Of a stretch of 51,969 nt of DNA, positions 32,967-40,970 are shown one piece after another (positions within the stretch are counted from its first letter, which is position 1; every line of letters begins with the position of its first letter). The notes under the pieces are model-generated. The model made no database searches. It had not been told where the DNA came from and saw nothing but the letters and a program-made list of their open reading frames with translations. Both the position numbers and the translations under genes were made by a program. This DNA comes from Actinomycetospora soli (GTDB taxonomy: Bacteria; Actinomycetota; Actinomycetes; Mycobacteriales; Pseudonocardiaceae), in contig NZ_JAJNDA010000029.1 in NCBI RefSeq assembly GCF_021026295.1, positions 1 to 51,969 of the forward strand. The letters run 5' to 3'.

Positions 32967-33674
32967 GTGCGGGTGCTGGTGGTCGAGGACGAGGTGCGGA
33001 TGGCGGCGCTGCTGCGCCGCGGCCTCGAGGAGGACGGGTACGCCGTCGACGTCGCCGCGACCGGCCCGGAGGCCCTCTGGCAGGGCCGCGAGGTCGACTA
33101 CGACGCCGTGGTCCTCGACGTCATGCTGCCCGGCGCCGACGGCTTCGAGGTGTGCCGGGGTCTGCGAGAGGCAGGGCGGTGGTCGCCGATCCTGATGCTG
33201 ACCGCCCGCGACGCCGTCGACGACCGGATCCGGGGTCTCGACGGCGGCGCGGACGACTACCTCACCAAGCCGTTCAGTTTCGGCGAGCTCGCGGCCCGGT
33301 TGCGGGCGCTCATCCGCCGCGGCGCCGCCGACCGTCCGACCGTGCTGGCCGTGGGGGACCTGCGTCTCGACCCGGCCAGCCGCCGGGCATGGCGGGCGGG
33401 CGACGAACTCGCCCTGTCCACCAAGGAGTTCGCCCTGCTCGAGCTCTTCCTGCGGCATCCCGACGAGGTGCTCTCCCGCACCATAATCCTCGAGCACGTC
33501 TGGGACTTCGCCTACGACGGCGTCTCCAACGTCATCGACCAGTACGTCTCCTACCTACGCCGCAAGATCGACCGGCCCTACGGCACCGAGATGCTGGAGA
33601 CGGTGCGCGGCGCGGGCTACCGACTCCGCCCGGTCGGTCGGGCCGGGACGACCGACCGGCCCGTGGCCGGCTGA
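32967..33674 (+). CDS. OmpR-family response regulator, second system
   Basis: 235 aa. Receiver domain with LVVEDEVRM, phospho-site Asp51 in YDAVVLDVMLPGADGF, and YLTKPFSFGEL. Winged helix with LALSTKEFALLELFLRHPDE then VLSRTIILEHVWDFAYD and NVIDQYVSYLRRKIDRP, ending METVRGAGYRLRP in style. The start is GTG 32967: TAGGGT ends 8 bp before it, so the mRNA is probably leaderless. It is followed 16 bp later by its kinase. B-type repeats in its own promoter and at neighbouring envelope genes suggest an autoregulated local regulon. Confidence 0.92.
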   Translation: MRVLVVEDEVRMAALLRRGLEEDGYAVDVAATGPEALWQGREVDYDAVVLDVMLPGADGFEVCRGLREAGRWSPILMLTARDAVDDRIRGLDGGADDYLTKPFSFGELAARLRALIRRGAADRPTVLAVGDLRLDPASRRAWRAGDELALSTKEFALLELFLRHPDEVLSRTIILEHVWDFAYDGVSNVIDQYVSYLRRKIDRPYGTEMLETVRGAGYRLRPVGRAGTTDRPVAG

Positions 33675-33690
33675 GCGGGCGGAGGACACC

Positions 33691-35112
33691 GTGCCGTTGC
33701 GGGTACGTCTGGCGCTCGGGGTCGTGGTCGGTACCGCGGCGCTCATCGCGGTGGTCGGGCTGGCGTTCGTCCTGCAGCTGCGGGCGAGTCTGGAGGCCAC
33801 CCTCGACATCGCGCTCACCGGTCGGGCGACCATGGTCGAGCAGCAGTTCGCCGCGGGCGGGCTCGCCGGACTGCGGGTCGACCGCACCGACGCGCCGCTG
33901 CAGGTGCTGACGACCGACGGTCGGGTCCTGCTCTCGACCCCGGGCCTCGCCAGAGGTCCGGTGCTCGACGCCGCCGCGATCGGGAGGACGCTGGCCGGGC
34001 GGGTCGACGGGAGCGGTCCCTACGCCTTCACGCTGGGCGACGACGAGGACCGCACCCGCTACCTCGCGACGGTGCTCTCCGACGACGGCGGTCTGGTCCT
34101 GGTGGTGGGCACCGGCACCGAGATCGCGGACACCGCCGACGAGCACGTCGACACCGGGCTCGTGGTGGGTGGTTCGGTCGCGGTCGTCCTGGCCGGGCTC
34201 GGCGCGTGGTGGCTCTCCGGCGCCGCGCTGCGACCCGTGGAGCGGATGCGGCGGCAGAGCGCCGACCTCGCCGCGCACGACGACGGGGCCCATCTGGCCG
34301 TTCCAGGGACGCGCGACGAGATCGCGGCGCTCGCTGTCACGCTCAACGCACTGCTCGACCAGCAGCGTCACGCGCTGGCGCAGGAACGCCACGCCCTCGA
34401 GCGGCAGCGGGGCTTCGTCGCCGACGCCGGACACGAGCTGCGGACCCCGCTCGCGACCCTGCGCGCAGAGCTGGAACTGGCCGGACGTCCCGGCCGAGAC
34501 CGCACGGAGCTCGCGGAAGCGGTCGCCTCGGCGGCCGTGGAGACCGACCGCCTGATCCGGCTGGCCGAGGACCTCCTCACCCTCGCCCGCGCCGACGGCG
34601 ACACCCCGTTCCTCCGGCTGGGCTCCTGCGACGTCCCGGTCGTCGCTCGCGACGCCGCCCGGGCGGCTGCCGCCGTCGGTGACCAGCGCGACGTCGACAT
34701 CGTGGTCGAGGCACCTCCGAGACTCGTGGCCGCCGTGGACCCCGACCGGTTGCGACAGGCCCTGGACAACCTGCTGGCCAACGCGGTGCGCCATTCGCCC
34801 GATCACGCCGTGATCGTGCTCGCGATCCGTACCAGGGGGGATCTCGCCGTCGTGAGCGTGGCCGACGACGGTCCCGGTTTCCCGGCCGAGTTCCTCCCGC
34901 ACGCCTTCGAGCGGTTCCGTCGCGCCGACGGCGCCCGCGCTCGTGCCGATGGCGGGTCCGGGCTCGGGCTGGCGATCGTCGACACCATCGCCCGCGCCCA
35001 CGACGGGACAGCTCGGGCGACCAACCGACCGGGCGGAGGCGCCCTCGTCCTGATCGAATTGCCCCTCGGCGTCTCGACCCCCGCCTCGCCGACCGTCCTG
35101 ACGCCGGGCTGA
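33691..35112 (+). CDS. Sensor histidine kinase, second system
   Basis: 473 aa. Two membrane helices (about 5-30 and 152-176) flank an external region of about 120 residues. HAMP (about 177-230), then HisKA with GFVADAGHELRTPLATLRAE, and HATPase with LDNLLANAVRHSPDHAV (N box), VADDGPGFPAEFLPHAFERF (G1/F) and GGSGLGLAIVDTIARAH (G2). It partners the regulator encoded just upstream. The external domain is not one I recognise. An imperfect A-type repeat (CCTGACG-N4-GCTGACG) falls at the gene's last bases (35097-35114), probably by chance. Confidence 0.92.
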   Translation: MPLRVRLALGVVVGTAALIAVVGLAFVLQLRASLEATLDIALTGRATMVEQQFAAGGLAGLRVDRTDAPLQVLTTDGRVLLSTPGLARGPVLDAAAIGRTLAGRVDGSGPYAFTLGDDEDRTRYLATVLSDDGGLVLVVGTGTEIADTADEHVDTGLVVGGSVAVVLAGLGAWWLSGAALRPVERMRRQSADLAAHDDGAHLAVPGTRDEIAALAVTLNALLDQQRHALAQERHALERQRGFVADAGHELRTPLATLRAELELAGRPGRDRTELAEAVASAAVETDRLIRLAEDLLTLARADGDTPFLRLGSCDVPVVARDAARAAAAVGDQRDVDIVVEAPPRLVAAVDPDRLRQALDNLLANAVRHSPDHAVIVLAIRTRGDLAVVSVADDGPGFPAEFLPHAFERFRRADGARARADGGSGLGLAIVDTIARAHDGTARATNRPGGGALVLIELPLGVSTPASPTVLTPG

Positions 35113-35219
35113 CGGCGCTCGCAGCGGAGGTGGACACGGCGACGCCGCGGCGCGCGAATGACGGGCCCTCGGGGCGACGGGCCTGAGGCTGCGTGCAATG
35201 CGCGGGCGGTCGCGCACGG

Positions 35220-35254
35220 CGTACATGCCGTTCACATCCGCCCGCACCTAGCGT
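35220..35254 (+). promoter_or_regulatory. DedA promoter with B-type repeat and -10 element
   Basis: CGTACAT (35220-35226) and TTCACAT (35231-35237) start 11 bp apart; TAGCGT (35249-35254) is a likely -10 element, 7 bp before GTG 35262. An activator bound over the -35 region would explain the absence of a consensus -35. Confidence 0.55.
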
Positions 35255-35261
35255 GCGGTCG

Positions 35262-35957
35262 GTGGCCCCTTCCTCCGCCGGCTCGTCCCTCGTCGCGCTC
35301 GGCCCGTCTTGGCTCGACCCGCAGACGCTCATCGCCGACCTGGGGCCCTGGGCCCTGCTGGGCGTGGCACTCGTCCTCTTCGCGGAGTGCGGGCTGCTGA
35401 TCGGGTTCTTCCTGCCGGGTGACTCGCTGCTGTTCATCTCCGGGCTTGCGGCCACCACGGGACTGATCGGGACCCCGCTGTGGGTGGTCTGCGTGGTGCT
35501 CGTGGTCGCGGCGTTCGCCGGCAACGTCGTGGGCTACGGGATCGGCTACAAGGCCGGACCCGCGATCTTCGACAAGCCGAATTCGAAGCTGTTCAAGCGG
35601 GAGAACGTCGAGCGCACGCAGAAGTTCTTCGACAAGTACGGCAACCGGGCCATCGTGCTCGGCCGCTTCGTGCCGATCGTGCGGACCTTCATCACGGTCA
35701 TGGCGGGCGTCGGGCGGATGGACGCCAAGCGGTTCTTCACCTTCTCCGCGATCGGCGCCGTGCTCTGGGCCGCCGGGGTGACGCTGCTCGGGGCGGCGCT
35801 GGGCCAGTTCGAGTTCGTCAAGAACAACATCGAGCTGATGCTCATCCTCGTCGTCGTGATCTCCCTGGTCCCGATCGCCATCGAGGTGATCCAGGCCCGC
35901 CGCGAGAAGAAGCAGGGCCTGCATCCGGAGGGACGTCCTCCGCTCTCATCGGCCTGA
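35262..35957 (+). CDS. DedA-family membrane protein
   Basis: 231 aa. DedA/SNARE-associated hallmarks: VLFAECGLLIGFFLPGDSLL near the N-terminus, NVVGYGIGYKAGPAIFDKPN, the F-x-[KR]-Y-G-x-R-A motif in KFFDKYGNRAIVLGRFVPIV RTF, and AGVGRMDAKRFFTFSAIGAV. The family flips or scrambles lipids, including undecaprenyl phosphate for some members, which fits the polymer-related neighbours. The start GTG 35262 sits 7 bp after a TAGCGT -10 element and has no ribosome site, so a leaderless mRNA is likely. GTG 35253 is an alternative. Confidence 0.9.
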   Translation: MAPSSAGSSLVALGPSWLDPQTLIADLGPWALLGVALVLFAECGLLIGFFLPGDSLLFISGLAATTGLIGTPLWVVCVVLVVAAFAGNVVGYGIGYKAGPAIFDKPNSKLFKRENVERTQKFFDKYGNRAIVLGRFVPIVRTFITVMAGVGRMDAKRFFTFSAIGAVLWAAGVTLLGAALGQFEFVKNNIELMLILVVVISLVPIAIEVIQARREKKQGLHPEGRPPLSSA

Positions 35958-35984
35958 CACGGTCCGGGGCGCACGCTCGCCGTC

Positions 35985-36128
35985 ATGACCACGCTGTGGC
36001 AGTTGCTCTCCGAGGGGCGCCGACCGGACATCCCCGGGCGACGATTCCGCCTCCTCCTGGACCGGTCCATGATCGCGGTCGGATGGTTGGCGGAGGGGCG
36101 GTCCGAGCCCGCCGCGGCCGCGTCGTGA
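35985..36128 (+). CDS. 47-aa protein coupled to the Wzz-like gene
   Basis: ATG 35985. MTTLWQLLSEGRRPDIPGRR then FRLLLDRSMIAVGWLAEGRS: amphipathic, with a possible membrane-peripheral helix, and an Ala tail. The TGA overlaps the GTG of the next gene (GTGA), arguing that it is translated. TCTCATC (35944-35950), a B-type half-site, lies upstream within the end of the DedA gene. No family recognised. Confidence 0.5.
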   Translation: MTTLWQLLSEGRRPDIPGRRFRLLLDRSMIAVGWLAEGRSEPAAAAS

Positions 36129-36757
36129 TCGGGGCCCTGCTGCGTCGCCGATGGCGCGCGTTGGTCGTCGGCGCCCTGCTCGGGGCCGGTGTGGGTCTCC
36201 TGGTCGCGGACGTCGCCGCTGCGTCAGGTGATCTGTCGACCTCCCAGGTCCTGCTCTCCGCCGGGATCGAGGCCACCCGGGGTTCGGCGGCGTCGGCGAG
36301 TACGAACCAGTACGTCAACCAGCGGATGGCCACCGACGCCGAGCTCGTGACCAGCGACGTGGTTCTCTTCCCGGCGGCCCGGGAGCTCGGCATGACCGTC
36401 GAAGCACTGTCGTCGCAGGTCAGGGCTTCGGCTCCCGACGACGCCTCGACCATCACGATCGAGGTACGCGGCTCGAGCCCCGAGAGCGCCCGGCGTGCGG
36501 CGGAGGCCGTCACCACCTCCGCCGTCCGGGTCCTGCCCGTCCTCGAGACCCCCGATGCGGGCCAGGCCGCCCGGTCGTCCACCCAGGTCGTTCGACAGCC
36601 GTCCCTGCCACCCGGCCGGCCGTCCTTGCTGCTTGCGACGGTCACCGGGGCCCTCGGCGGGCTCGTCCTCGCCGCACTGGGCGCGGCCGTTCTGGCCTCC
36701 GGCCCGGTACGCCGGACCGTGGCGAGGGTTCGTGCGTGGACGACCGCGCAGCCGTGA
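36125..36757 (+). CDS. Wzz/YveK-like polysaccharide chain-length or co-polymerase membrane protein
   Basis: 210 aa. N-terminal helix (about 11-32), an external region with NQYVNQRMATDAELVTSDVV, AARELGMTVEALSSQVRASA and STITIEVRGSSPESARRAAE AV, and a C-terminal helix (about 168-192) followed by a basic tail. The two-helix layout with L-S-x-V-x-a-x-x-x-x-x-S-T-I-x-I-x-V-x-x-x-[SD]-P-x-x-A-x-x-x-A is that of Wzz/capsule co-polymerase N-terminal proteins. No tyrosine kinase domain is attached. It would set polymer length or help export. GTG 36125 is coupled to the 47-aa gene. Confidence 0.78.
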   Translation: MIGALLRRRWRALVVGALLGAGVGLLVADVAAASGDLSTSQVLLSAGIEATRGSAASASTNQYVNQRMATDAELVTSDVVLFPAARELGMTVEALSSQVRASAPDDASTITIEVRGSSPESARRAAEAVTTSAVRVLPVLETPDAGQAARSSTQVVRQPSLPPGRPSLLLATVTGALGGLVLAALGAAVLASGPVRRTVARVRAWTTAQP

Positions 36758-36839
36758 CCCGCGGGTCCGGGTGTCCTCGCAGGTGGGGCGGCGAGGAAGC
36801 GAACCGACGGGACGTCCTGGTCCGCGAGGAGCAGGAAGG

Positions 36840-37259
36840 ATGGACCCGCATCGGACAACTCGTGAGCCGTGGCCCCCGGTATCGCGGGGGGTTCGCTTCA
36901 CGGGACGATCCCCGGTCACGACCGACGAGAGCACACCCACCGGTGAGAGCGCCCCGAGGGCGACGACGTTTGTGCTCCGGCTCCTGGGTCCGCGTCCGGA
37001 CTTCGCGCAGACCCTGACAGTCGAGGTACGCGAGGTGATGGGCCGGCACGCGGCGCACTGCCGGCCCTACATCGACTCCGGGCAGATGGTGGTCTTCGGG
37101 CCCGTGCTCGACGATTCCGGGTCCTACGGTCTCGGAGTGGTCGAGACCGACGACGAGGAGGCCCTCCGCGCCTTCGCGGCCGCGGACCCGGTCGTCACCA
37201 CCGGGACGGCCCAGCTCCTGGTCGGGACGATGCTCGCCGGGATCGTGCGACCCCGATAG
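36840..37259 (+). CDS. YCII-domain protein
   Basis: 139 aa from ATG 36840 (GGAAGG touches the start, too close to be ideal). The core is TTFVLRLLGPRPDFAQTLTV, MGRHAAHCRPYIDSGQMVVF and GPVLDDSGSYGLGVVETDDE EAL, a ferredoxin-like YciI fold; the usual active-site His-Asp pair is represented by H in GRHAAH and D in YIDSG. Relatives begin at TTFVLRLLGP, so the first 40 residues may be untranslated, and GTG 36975 (TT-FVL) is another possible start. Role unknown; some YciI proteins are dehalogenase-like or degrade small aromatics. Confidence 0.7.
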   Translation: MDPHRTTREPWPPVSRGVRFTGRSPVTTDESTPTGESAPRATTFVLRLLGPRPDFAQTLTVEVREVMGRHAAHCRPYIDSGQMVVFGPVLDDSGSYGLGVVETDDEEALRAFAAADPVVTTGTAQLLVGTMLAGIVRPR

Positions 37260-37262
37260 ACA

Positions 37263-37281
37263 CGTCGGGGATCACCCGACG
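37263..37281. terminator. Bidirectional hairpin between convergent genes
   Basis: CGTCGGG (37263-37269) and CCCGACG (37275-37281) enclose a 5-nt loop that includes the stop codon of the VIT1-type gene. It sits 4 bp after the YCII-protein stop, so it can end both transcripts. Confidence 0.6.
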
Positions 37282-38033
37282 GCGGTGCCCAGGGCCAGCC
37301 CGATGCCGTAGGTGACCGCGAGGCCCAGACCGCCGCCGATGACCACGCGCAGCATCGCCTTGAGCGGAGCGGCGCCCCCCAGGCGGGCACCCGCCCACCC
37401 TGCGATCCCGAGAGCGACCAGCACCGCGACGACGCAGACCGGCACCCGCCACGACGCGGGCGGGAGCAGGATCGCCAGCAGCGGCAGCACCCCGCCGAGG
37501 GTGAACGCGATCGCCGAGGTGACCGCCGCCTGGGTCGGGCTGGTGAGGTCGTCGGGGTCGATCTTCAACTCCGCCTCGACGTGCGCCGCGAAGGCATCGT
37601 GCTCGGTGAGCTCGCGGGCCACCTGCATCGCGGTCTCCGGCGCCAGCCCCTTCGCCTGGTAGATCGCGGCGAGTTCCTCGAGTTCCTCCTCGGGGTCCTC
37701 GGCGAGTTCCCGGCGTTCCTTGGCCAGCAGGGACTTCTCGGCGTCGCGCTGGCTCGACACCGACACGTACTCCCCGAGCGCCATCGACACCGCACCGGCG
37801 ACCAGGCCGGCGACACCCGCCGTCAGGATCGGACCGCTCTCGATCGTCGCGCCGGCGACGCCGACGACGATGCCCGCGACCGACACGATCCCGTCGTTCG
37901 CGCCGAGCACCCCGGCGCGGAGCCGGTTGAGCCGGTTCTCGTTCTGCTCGACGTGCGGCTCGTCGTCGTGGGTCGGCAGGACGTCCTCGGGGAGGTCGAC
38001 CTCGGTCGGCCCGGCGACCTTCTCGTCACTCAT
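37272..38033 (-). CDS. VIT1/CCC1-family membrane protein (iron/manganese transporter type)
   Basis: 253 aa. N-terminal EQNENRLNRLRAGVLGANDG IVSVAGIVVGVAGA is the family signature (R-a-x-V-l-G-a-n-D-G-l-v-S), followed by AVSMALGEYVSVSSQRDAEK, a cytoplasmic helical region rich in Glu (ERRELAEDPEEELEELAAIY), and the closing helices after SPTQAAVTSAIAFTLGGVLP. Relatives move Fe2+ or Mn2+ out of the cytosol. ATG 38033 lacks a good ribosome site; ATG 38069 is in frame and would add 12 residues. Confidence 0.9.
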   Translation of the reverse strand: MSDEKVAGPTEVDLPEDVLPTHDDEPHVEQNENRLNRLRAGVLGANDGIVSVAGIVVGVAGATIESGPILTAGVAGLVAGAVSMALGEYVSVSSQRDAEKSLLAKERRELAEDPEEELEELAAIYQAKGLAPETAMQVARELTEHDAFAAHVEAELKIDPDDLTSPTQAAVTSAIAFTLGGVLPLLAILLPPASWRVPVCVVAVLVALGIAGWAGARLGGAAPLKAMLRVVIGGGLGLAVTYGIGLALGTAVG

Positions 38034-38427
38034 GGAAAAAGGAGAACAAGAGGCGGAGGTCATCGCCATGCGGGGTCGGTGCGCCCCGGGACGTACGGGT
38101 TAGCCGAGGCATTCCTCCGATGTTCGCCCACCCGGTCCGAGAAGGGCGCGATGAACCGGAATGCAGCGCGAGCGAGCCGTGAAACGGAATGCCGGATGCG
38201 TCGGGACCGGTGCCGCGCTGAAGAAAGGCAATCCTCAGCCAGGGAAAGGCGAGACCGAGGTCACGCCCGGCGCACGGTCATTCGCCCGCTTCCGGCGGAC
38301 CGGCGCAGGGGAGAGCGGTGGGGCTGAACTCGCCGCAGGGTGGCAGCGATGAAGGTTCGCCAGGACCAGGACCAGGAGCCCACCAAGACGGCCGTTGATC
38401 ACCAACAGCTGGCGGGGGACCGGCGGG
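38034..38427. other. 394-bp gene-free stretch of unusual, purine-rich composition
   Basis: Between the VIT1-type and DUF305 genes (both minus). From about 38155 to 38340 the plus strand is purine-rich with runs such as GAAGAAAGG and GGGAAAGGCGAGACC, unlike nearby coding DNA. It reminds me of structured domains of group II introns, but I cannot fold or match it. The short frame at 38161-38352 has no domain. No intron-encoded protein is present. Confidence 0.35.
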
Positions 38428-39012
38428 TCACCCCAGCTGGGTCGCCAGGTACCGGAGCTGTGGGATTTCCCCGGCGGGTGCGGTCGAGATGGCGGTTGCG
38501 AGGTCTCGCGCCGGGGCGTAGGTGCTGCCCTGCAGCTCGACAGCGCTCATCTGGGCAGCCCCGGTCTCGGAGCTCGCCGAGGAGAGCAGCGCGTCGCGGT
38601 CGAACGCGGTCCCGGTCTCGCCGTGCAGCCGGGCCAGCGTCGCGTCGTCGATGTACCCGGACGCCATGGTCGCGTCGCTGGGTGACTCCGTCAGGTGCAG
38701 CGTGGTCACCCAGCTCTGGAGCCGGTCTCGTTCGGGGGTCTGCTCGGTGACGATCCGCTGCCCGAACTCTCGGACCCGCGGGTCCGACCCCTGCGCCGCC
38801 ATCAGCGCGCCGACCTGCAGCGCCCGTTCGTGGTGCGGGAGCATGTGCAGCACGAACGCGGAGTCGACGGGAGTCGCAGCCGCCGGAGGCGCCGTCGTCG
38901 ACGTTGTGCCCGTACCGGACGGTGCACCTGATGCGCCACAGGCGGCGAGCGCCGCCAGGGCAGGGGCGAGCAGTCCGATGGCGAGCCGACGACGGGCACG
39001 TACGGATCTCAT
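38428..39012 (-). CDS. DUF305 lipoprotein
   Basis: 194 aa. Lipoprotein signal with lipobox LAALAAC (Cys28), a Thr/Ala linker, then DUF305: DSAFVLHMLPHHERALQVGA LMAAQGSDPRVREFGQRIVT and, in the second half, ATMASGYIDDATLARLHGET and GAAQMSAVELQGSTYAPARD. The HMLPHHxxA motif and second-half Met/His positions suggest metal (copper) binding in this ferritin-like fold. GGAGAA precedes ATG 39012. In DUF305 relatives a second HMxxHHxxA motif is common; here it is degraded. Confidence 0.82.
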   Translation of the reverse strand: MRSVRARRRLAIGLLAPALAALAACGASGAPSGTGTTSTTAPPAAATPVDSAFVLHMLPHHERALQVGALMAAQGSDPRVREFGQRIVTEQTPERDRLQSWVTTLHLTESPSDATMASGYIDDATLARLHGETGTAFDRDALLSSASSETGAAQMSAVELQGSTYAPARDLATAISTAPAGEIPQLRYLATQLG

Positions 39013-39245
39013 CGAGGTCGTTCTCCTCACGTGGATGACCGCATGCCTTCGCGGCCCGACCCGTCCACGTTCACCCCGCGGGGCGACCACTTTGGCGTGA
39101 CGGCGCCCCAGGAATCGTCGGGGATCGGCTGCCCGGTCGGCCAGGCCCGCGGCAGGGACCGGGCGGACGGCCCAGCGAGCCAGTCCTGAGATTCCCGTAG
39201 CTCGGAGACCGACCATCATGGCCGCAGGCCGGAGGGAAGTGTCCG

Positions 39246-39297
39246 ATGGCAGCGCCGAAGAAGTACCCGACGAGCTGCGGGACCGCGTGGTACGTCC
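39246..39297 (+). mobile_element. IS3-family transposase OrfA start, frameshifted scrap
   Basis: From ATG 39246 the first codons read MAAPKKYP; one base later the neighbouring frame continues DELRDRVVR. Together they give the usual beginning of an IS3-family OrfA (MAAPKKYPDELR-R). One G has been lost at about 39269-39271, and the similarity ends after about 50 bp. GGAGGGAA still stands as a ribosome site upstream. Only this scrap of the element remains. Confidence 0.6.
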
Positions 39298-39407
39298 ACG
39301 TTCCTTGGCTCGACGAGGAGCCGGGCGCGAAGGCCAGCGACGCGGCGCCCCGCGACGGGGACGACAGAGGACGGCGGAGCATCGCACGTGGCGATGGGTC
39401 GGAAGCC

Positions 39408-39596
39408 GTGGCGCGCCGCGTGCTCGGAGCCGCGGCGCTGGTGGTGGGAATCCTGCTGGCCGGACCCGCGACCCTCCTCGTTCCGAGGGATCTCCTCCTC
39501 GGCGTCCTGACCGGTGGAGTCGCGTCGAGCCAGCTGGCCGTGGTCGCTCGTCGGGCCCCAGCCGGTCCGCCCGCAGCCCTACACGAGGCGGCGTGA
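39408..39596 (+). CDS. Possible small membrane protein after the IS scrap
   Basis: 62 aa from GTG 39408 (GGAA 4 bp upstream, weak). Two hydrophobic stretches (RVLGAAALVVGILLAGPATL and LLLGVLTGGVASSQLAVVAR) with a polar tail. It is in frame with the ATG of the IS scrap, so it could also be translated from there as a chimera. No family recognised. Confidence 0.4.
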   Translation: MARRVLGAAALVVGILLAGPATLLVPRDLLLGVLTGGVASSQLAVVARRAPAGPPAALHEAA

Positions 39597-39807
39597 GCGG
39601 CAACCACCCCCATGGCAGCAGTATGCGCCTCGCCAACTCTCGGTTATGTCAGACCAAGCCCCTGAGCAGCGCCGATGTACATCCGATAACTTAGATTGTG
39701 TCAGCGTGTGTGATTATGAGTGCCAATTTCTGGGTTGCGGCCGCAGTTCCTTACTGCGTTGGAAGATGTCCGCACTCGGCCTACGGGCGTGTTCCACGTC
39801 TTGCCCG
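39597..39807. other. Low-GC patch, probable foreign remnant
   Basis: About 39635-39790 is much richer in A/T than anything nearby (e.g. TAACTTAGATTGTG at 39687-39700). It contains the palindrome GATGTACATC (39674-39683) and two TGTCAG motifs (39646, 39698). On the minus strand a frame next to the epoxide hydrolase stop (VEHARRPSADIFQRSKELRP then QPRNWHS) ends in TAA and looks like a protein tail I cannot place. With the IS3 scrap this marks a recombination spot. Confidence 0.5.
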
Positions 39808-40926
39808 TTATCGGACGAGGCGAAAGAAGCCGCGGATCTGTTCGACGAGCGACTGAGGTTGTTCGAGGGCGGCGAAGTGCCCGCCGTGGGGCATCTCGGC
39901 GTACCAGCGCAGGTCGGTGAAGCGTTGTTCGGCTTCACGGCGCGACGGACGGACGATGTCGCGGGGGTAGACCGAGAGCCCGGACGGGGCGGTGATCTGC
40001 ACGCGGGAGTCGGCGAAGCTCTCCCAGTACAGGCGCGCCGAGGAGGCCGCGGAGGCGGTGAACCAGTACACCGAGATCTCGTCGAGGATGCTCTGGCGGG
40101 ACACGGCGGTCTCGTGGTCGCCGTCGTGGTCGGTCCAGGCCCGGTACTTCTCGGCGAGCCACGCAGCTTGGCCGGCGGGGGAGTCGGTGAGGCCGTAGCC
40201 GAGGGTCTGCGGTCGGGTCATCTGGATCCCGGAGTAGCCGCGTCCGGTGCGGGCGAACTCCTCGGCGGCGTCGTGGGCGGCCTGTTCGGTGGGGGTGGGG
40301 TCGGCGAAGCCGCCGAGCGGGACCCTCCCCATGTTCAGGTGCACCCCGGCGACCCGCTCGGGCGCGACCTGGCCGAGGGTGGCGGTCACCTCCGAGCCCC
40401 AGTCGCCGCCCTGCGCGCCGTACCGGTCGTAGCCCAGCGACACCATGAGCGTGTCCCAGGCGCGGGCGATGCGGGGGACGCCCCAGCCCGTCGTTGTGGG
40501 CTTGTCGCTCCAGCCGTAGCCGGGCAGGGAGGGAGCGACGACGTGGAAGGCGTCGGTGGGGTCGCCGCCGTGGGCGCGGGGGTCGGTGAGCGGGCCGAGG
40601 ACGTGGAGGAACTCGAGCACCGAGCCGGGCCAGCCGTGGGTGAGCACCAGCGGGAACGCGTCCGGCTCCGGGGACCGGACGTGCAGGAAGTGGATCCCGA
40701 GTCCGTCGACGGTGTCGCGGTACTGGGGGAAGGCGTTGACGCGGTCGGCGAACCCGAAGTCGTAGTCCTCGGCCCAGCTGCGGCACAGCTCGCGGGCGTA
40801 GGACAGTGGGACGCCCTGTGACCAGTCGTCGACGGTCTCCGGTTCGGGCCACCGGGTGCGCCGGAGCCGTTCGCGCAGGTCGGTGATCTCGGCGTCGGTG
40901 ATCCTGACGACGAACGGCTCGGCCAT
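39808..40926 (-). CDS. Epoxide hydrolase (EHN-type alpha/beta hydrolase)
   Basis: 372 aa. N-terminal EHN domain (ITDAEITDLRERLRRTRWPE, WSQGVPLSYARELCRSWAED). Alpha/beta hydrolase core: oxyanion motif HGWPGSVLEF, nucleophile Asp in GAQGGDWGSEVTA, lid Tyr candidates, and the catalytic His in MPHGGHFAALEQPQ. It opens epoxides to diols, often xenobiotic or terpene epoxides. ATG 40926 with GGAAGGA 9 bp upstream is preferred; the longer start at 40995 is unsupported. It stands alone between a foreign patch and a HEAT-repeat remnant. Confidence 0.9.
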   Translation of the reverse strand: MAEPFVVRITDAEITDLRERLRRTRWPEPETVDDWSQGVPLSYARELCRSWAEDYDFGFADRVNAFPQYRDTVDGLGIHFLHVRSPEPDAFPLVLTHGWPGSVLEFLHVLGPLTDPRAHGGDPTDAFHVVAPSLPGYGWSDKPTTTGWGVPRIARAWDTLMVSLGYDRYGAQGGDWGSEVTATLGQVAPERVAGVHLNMGRVPLGGFADPTPTEQAAHDAAEEFARTGRGYSGIQMTRPQTLGYGLTDSPAGQAAWLAEKYRAWTDHDGDHETAVSRQSILDEISVYWFTASAASSARLYWESFADSRVQITAPSGLSVYPRDIVRPSRREAEQRFTDLRWYAEMPHGGHFAALEQPQSLVEQIRGFFRLVR

Positions 40927-40970
40927 CGATGGACGTCCTTCCGAGAGTGCACGGCGGTCGATCAGGCCGA

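Noticed and set aside
35097..35114. CCTGACG-N4-GCTGACG as an eighth copy of the first direct repeat
   Set aside because: It falls on the last codons of a kinase gene, is imperfect, and is far from the next start; probably chance.
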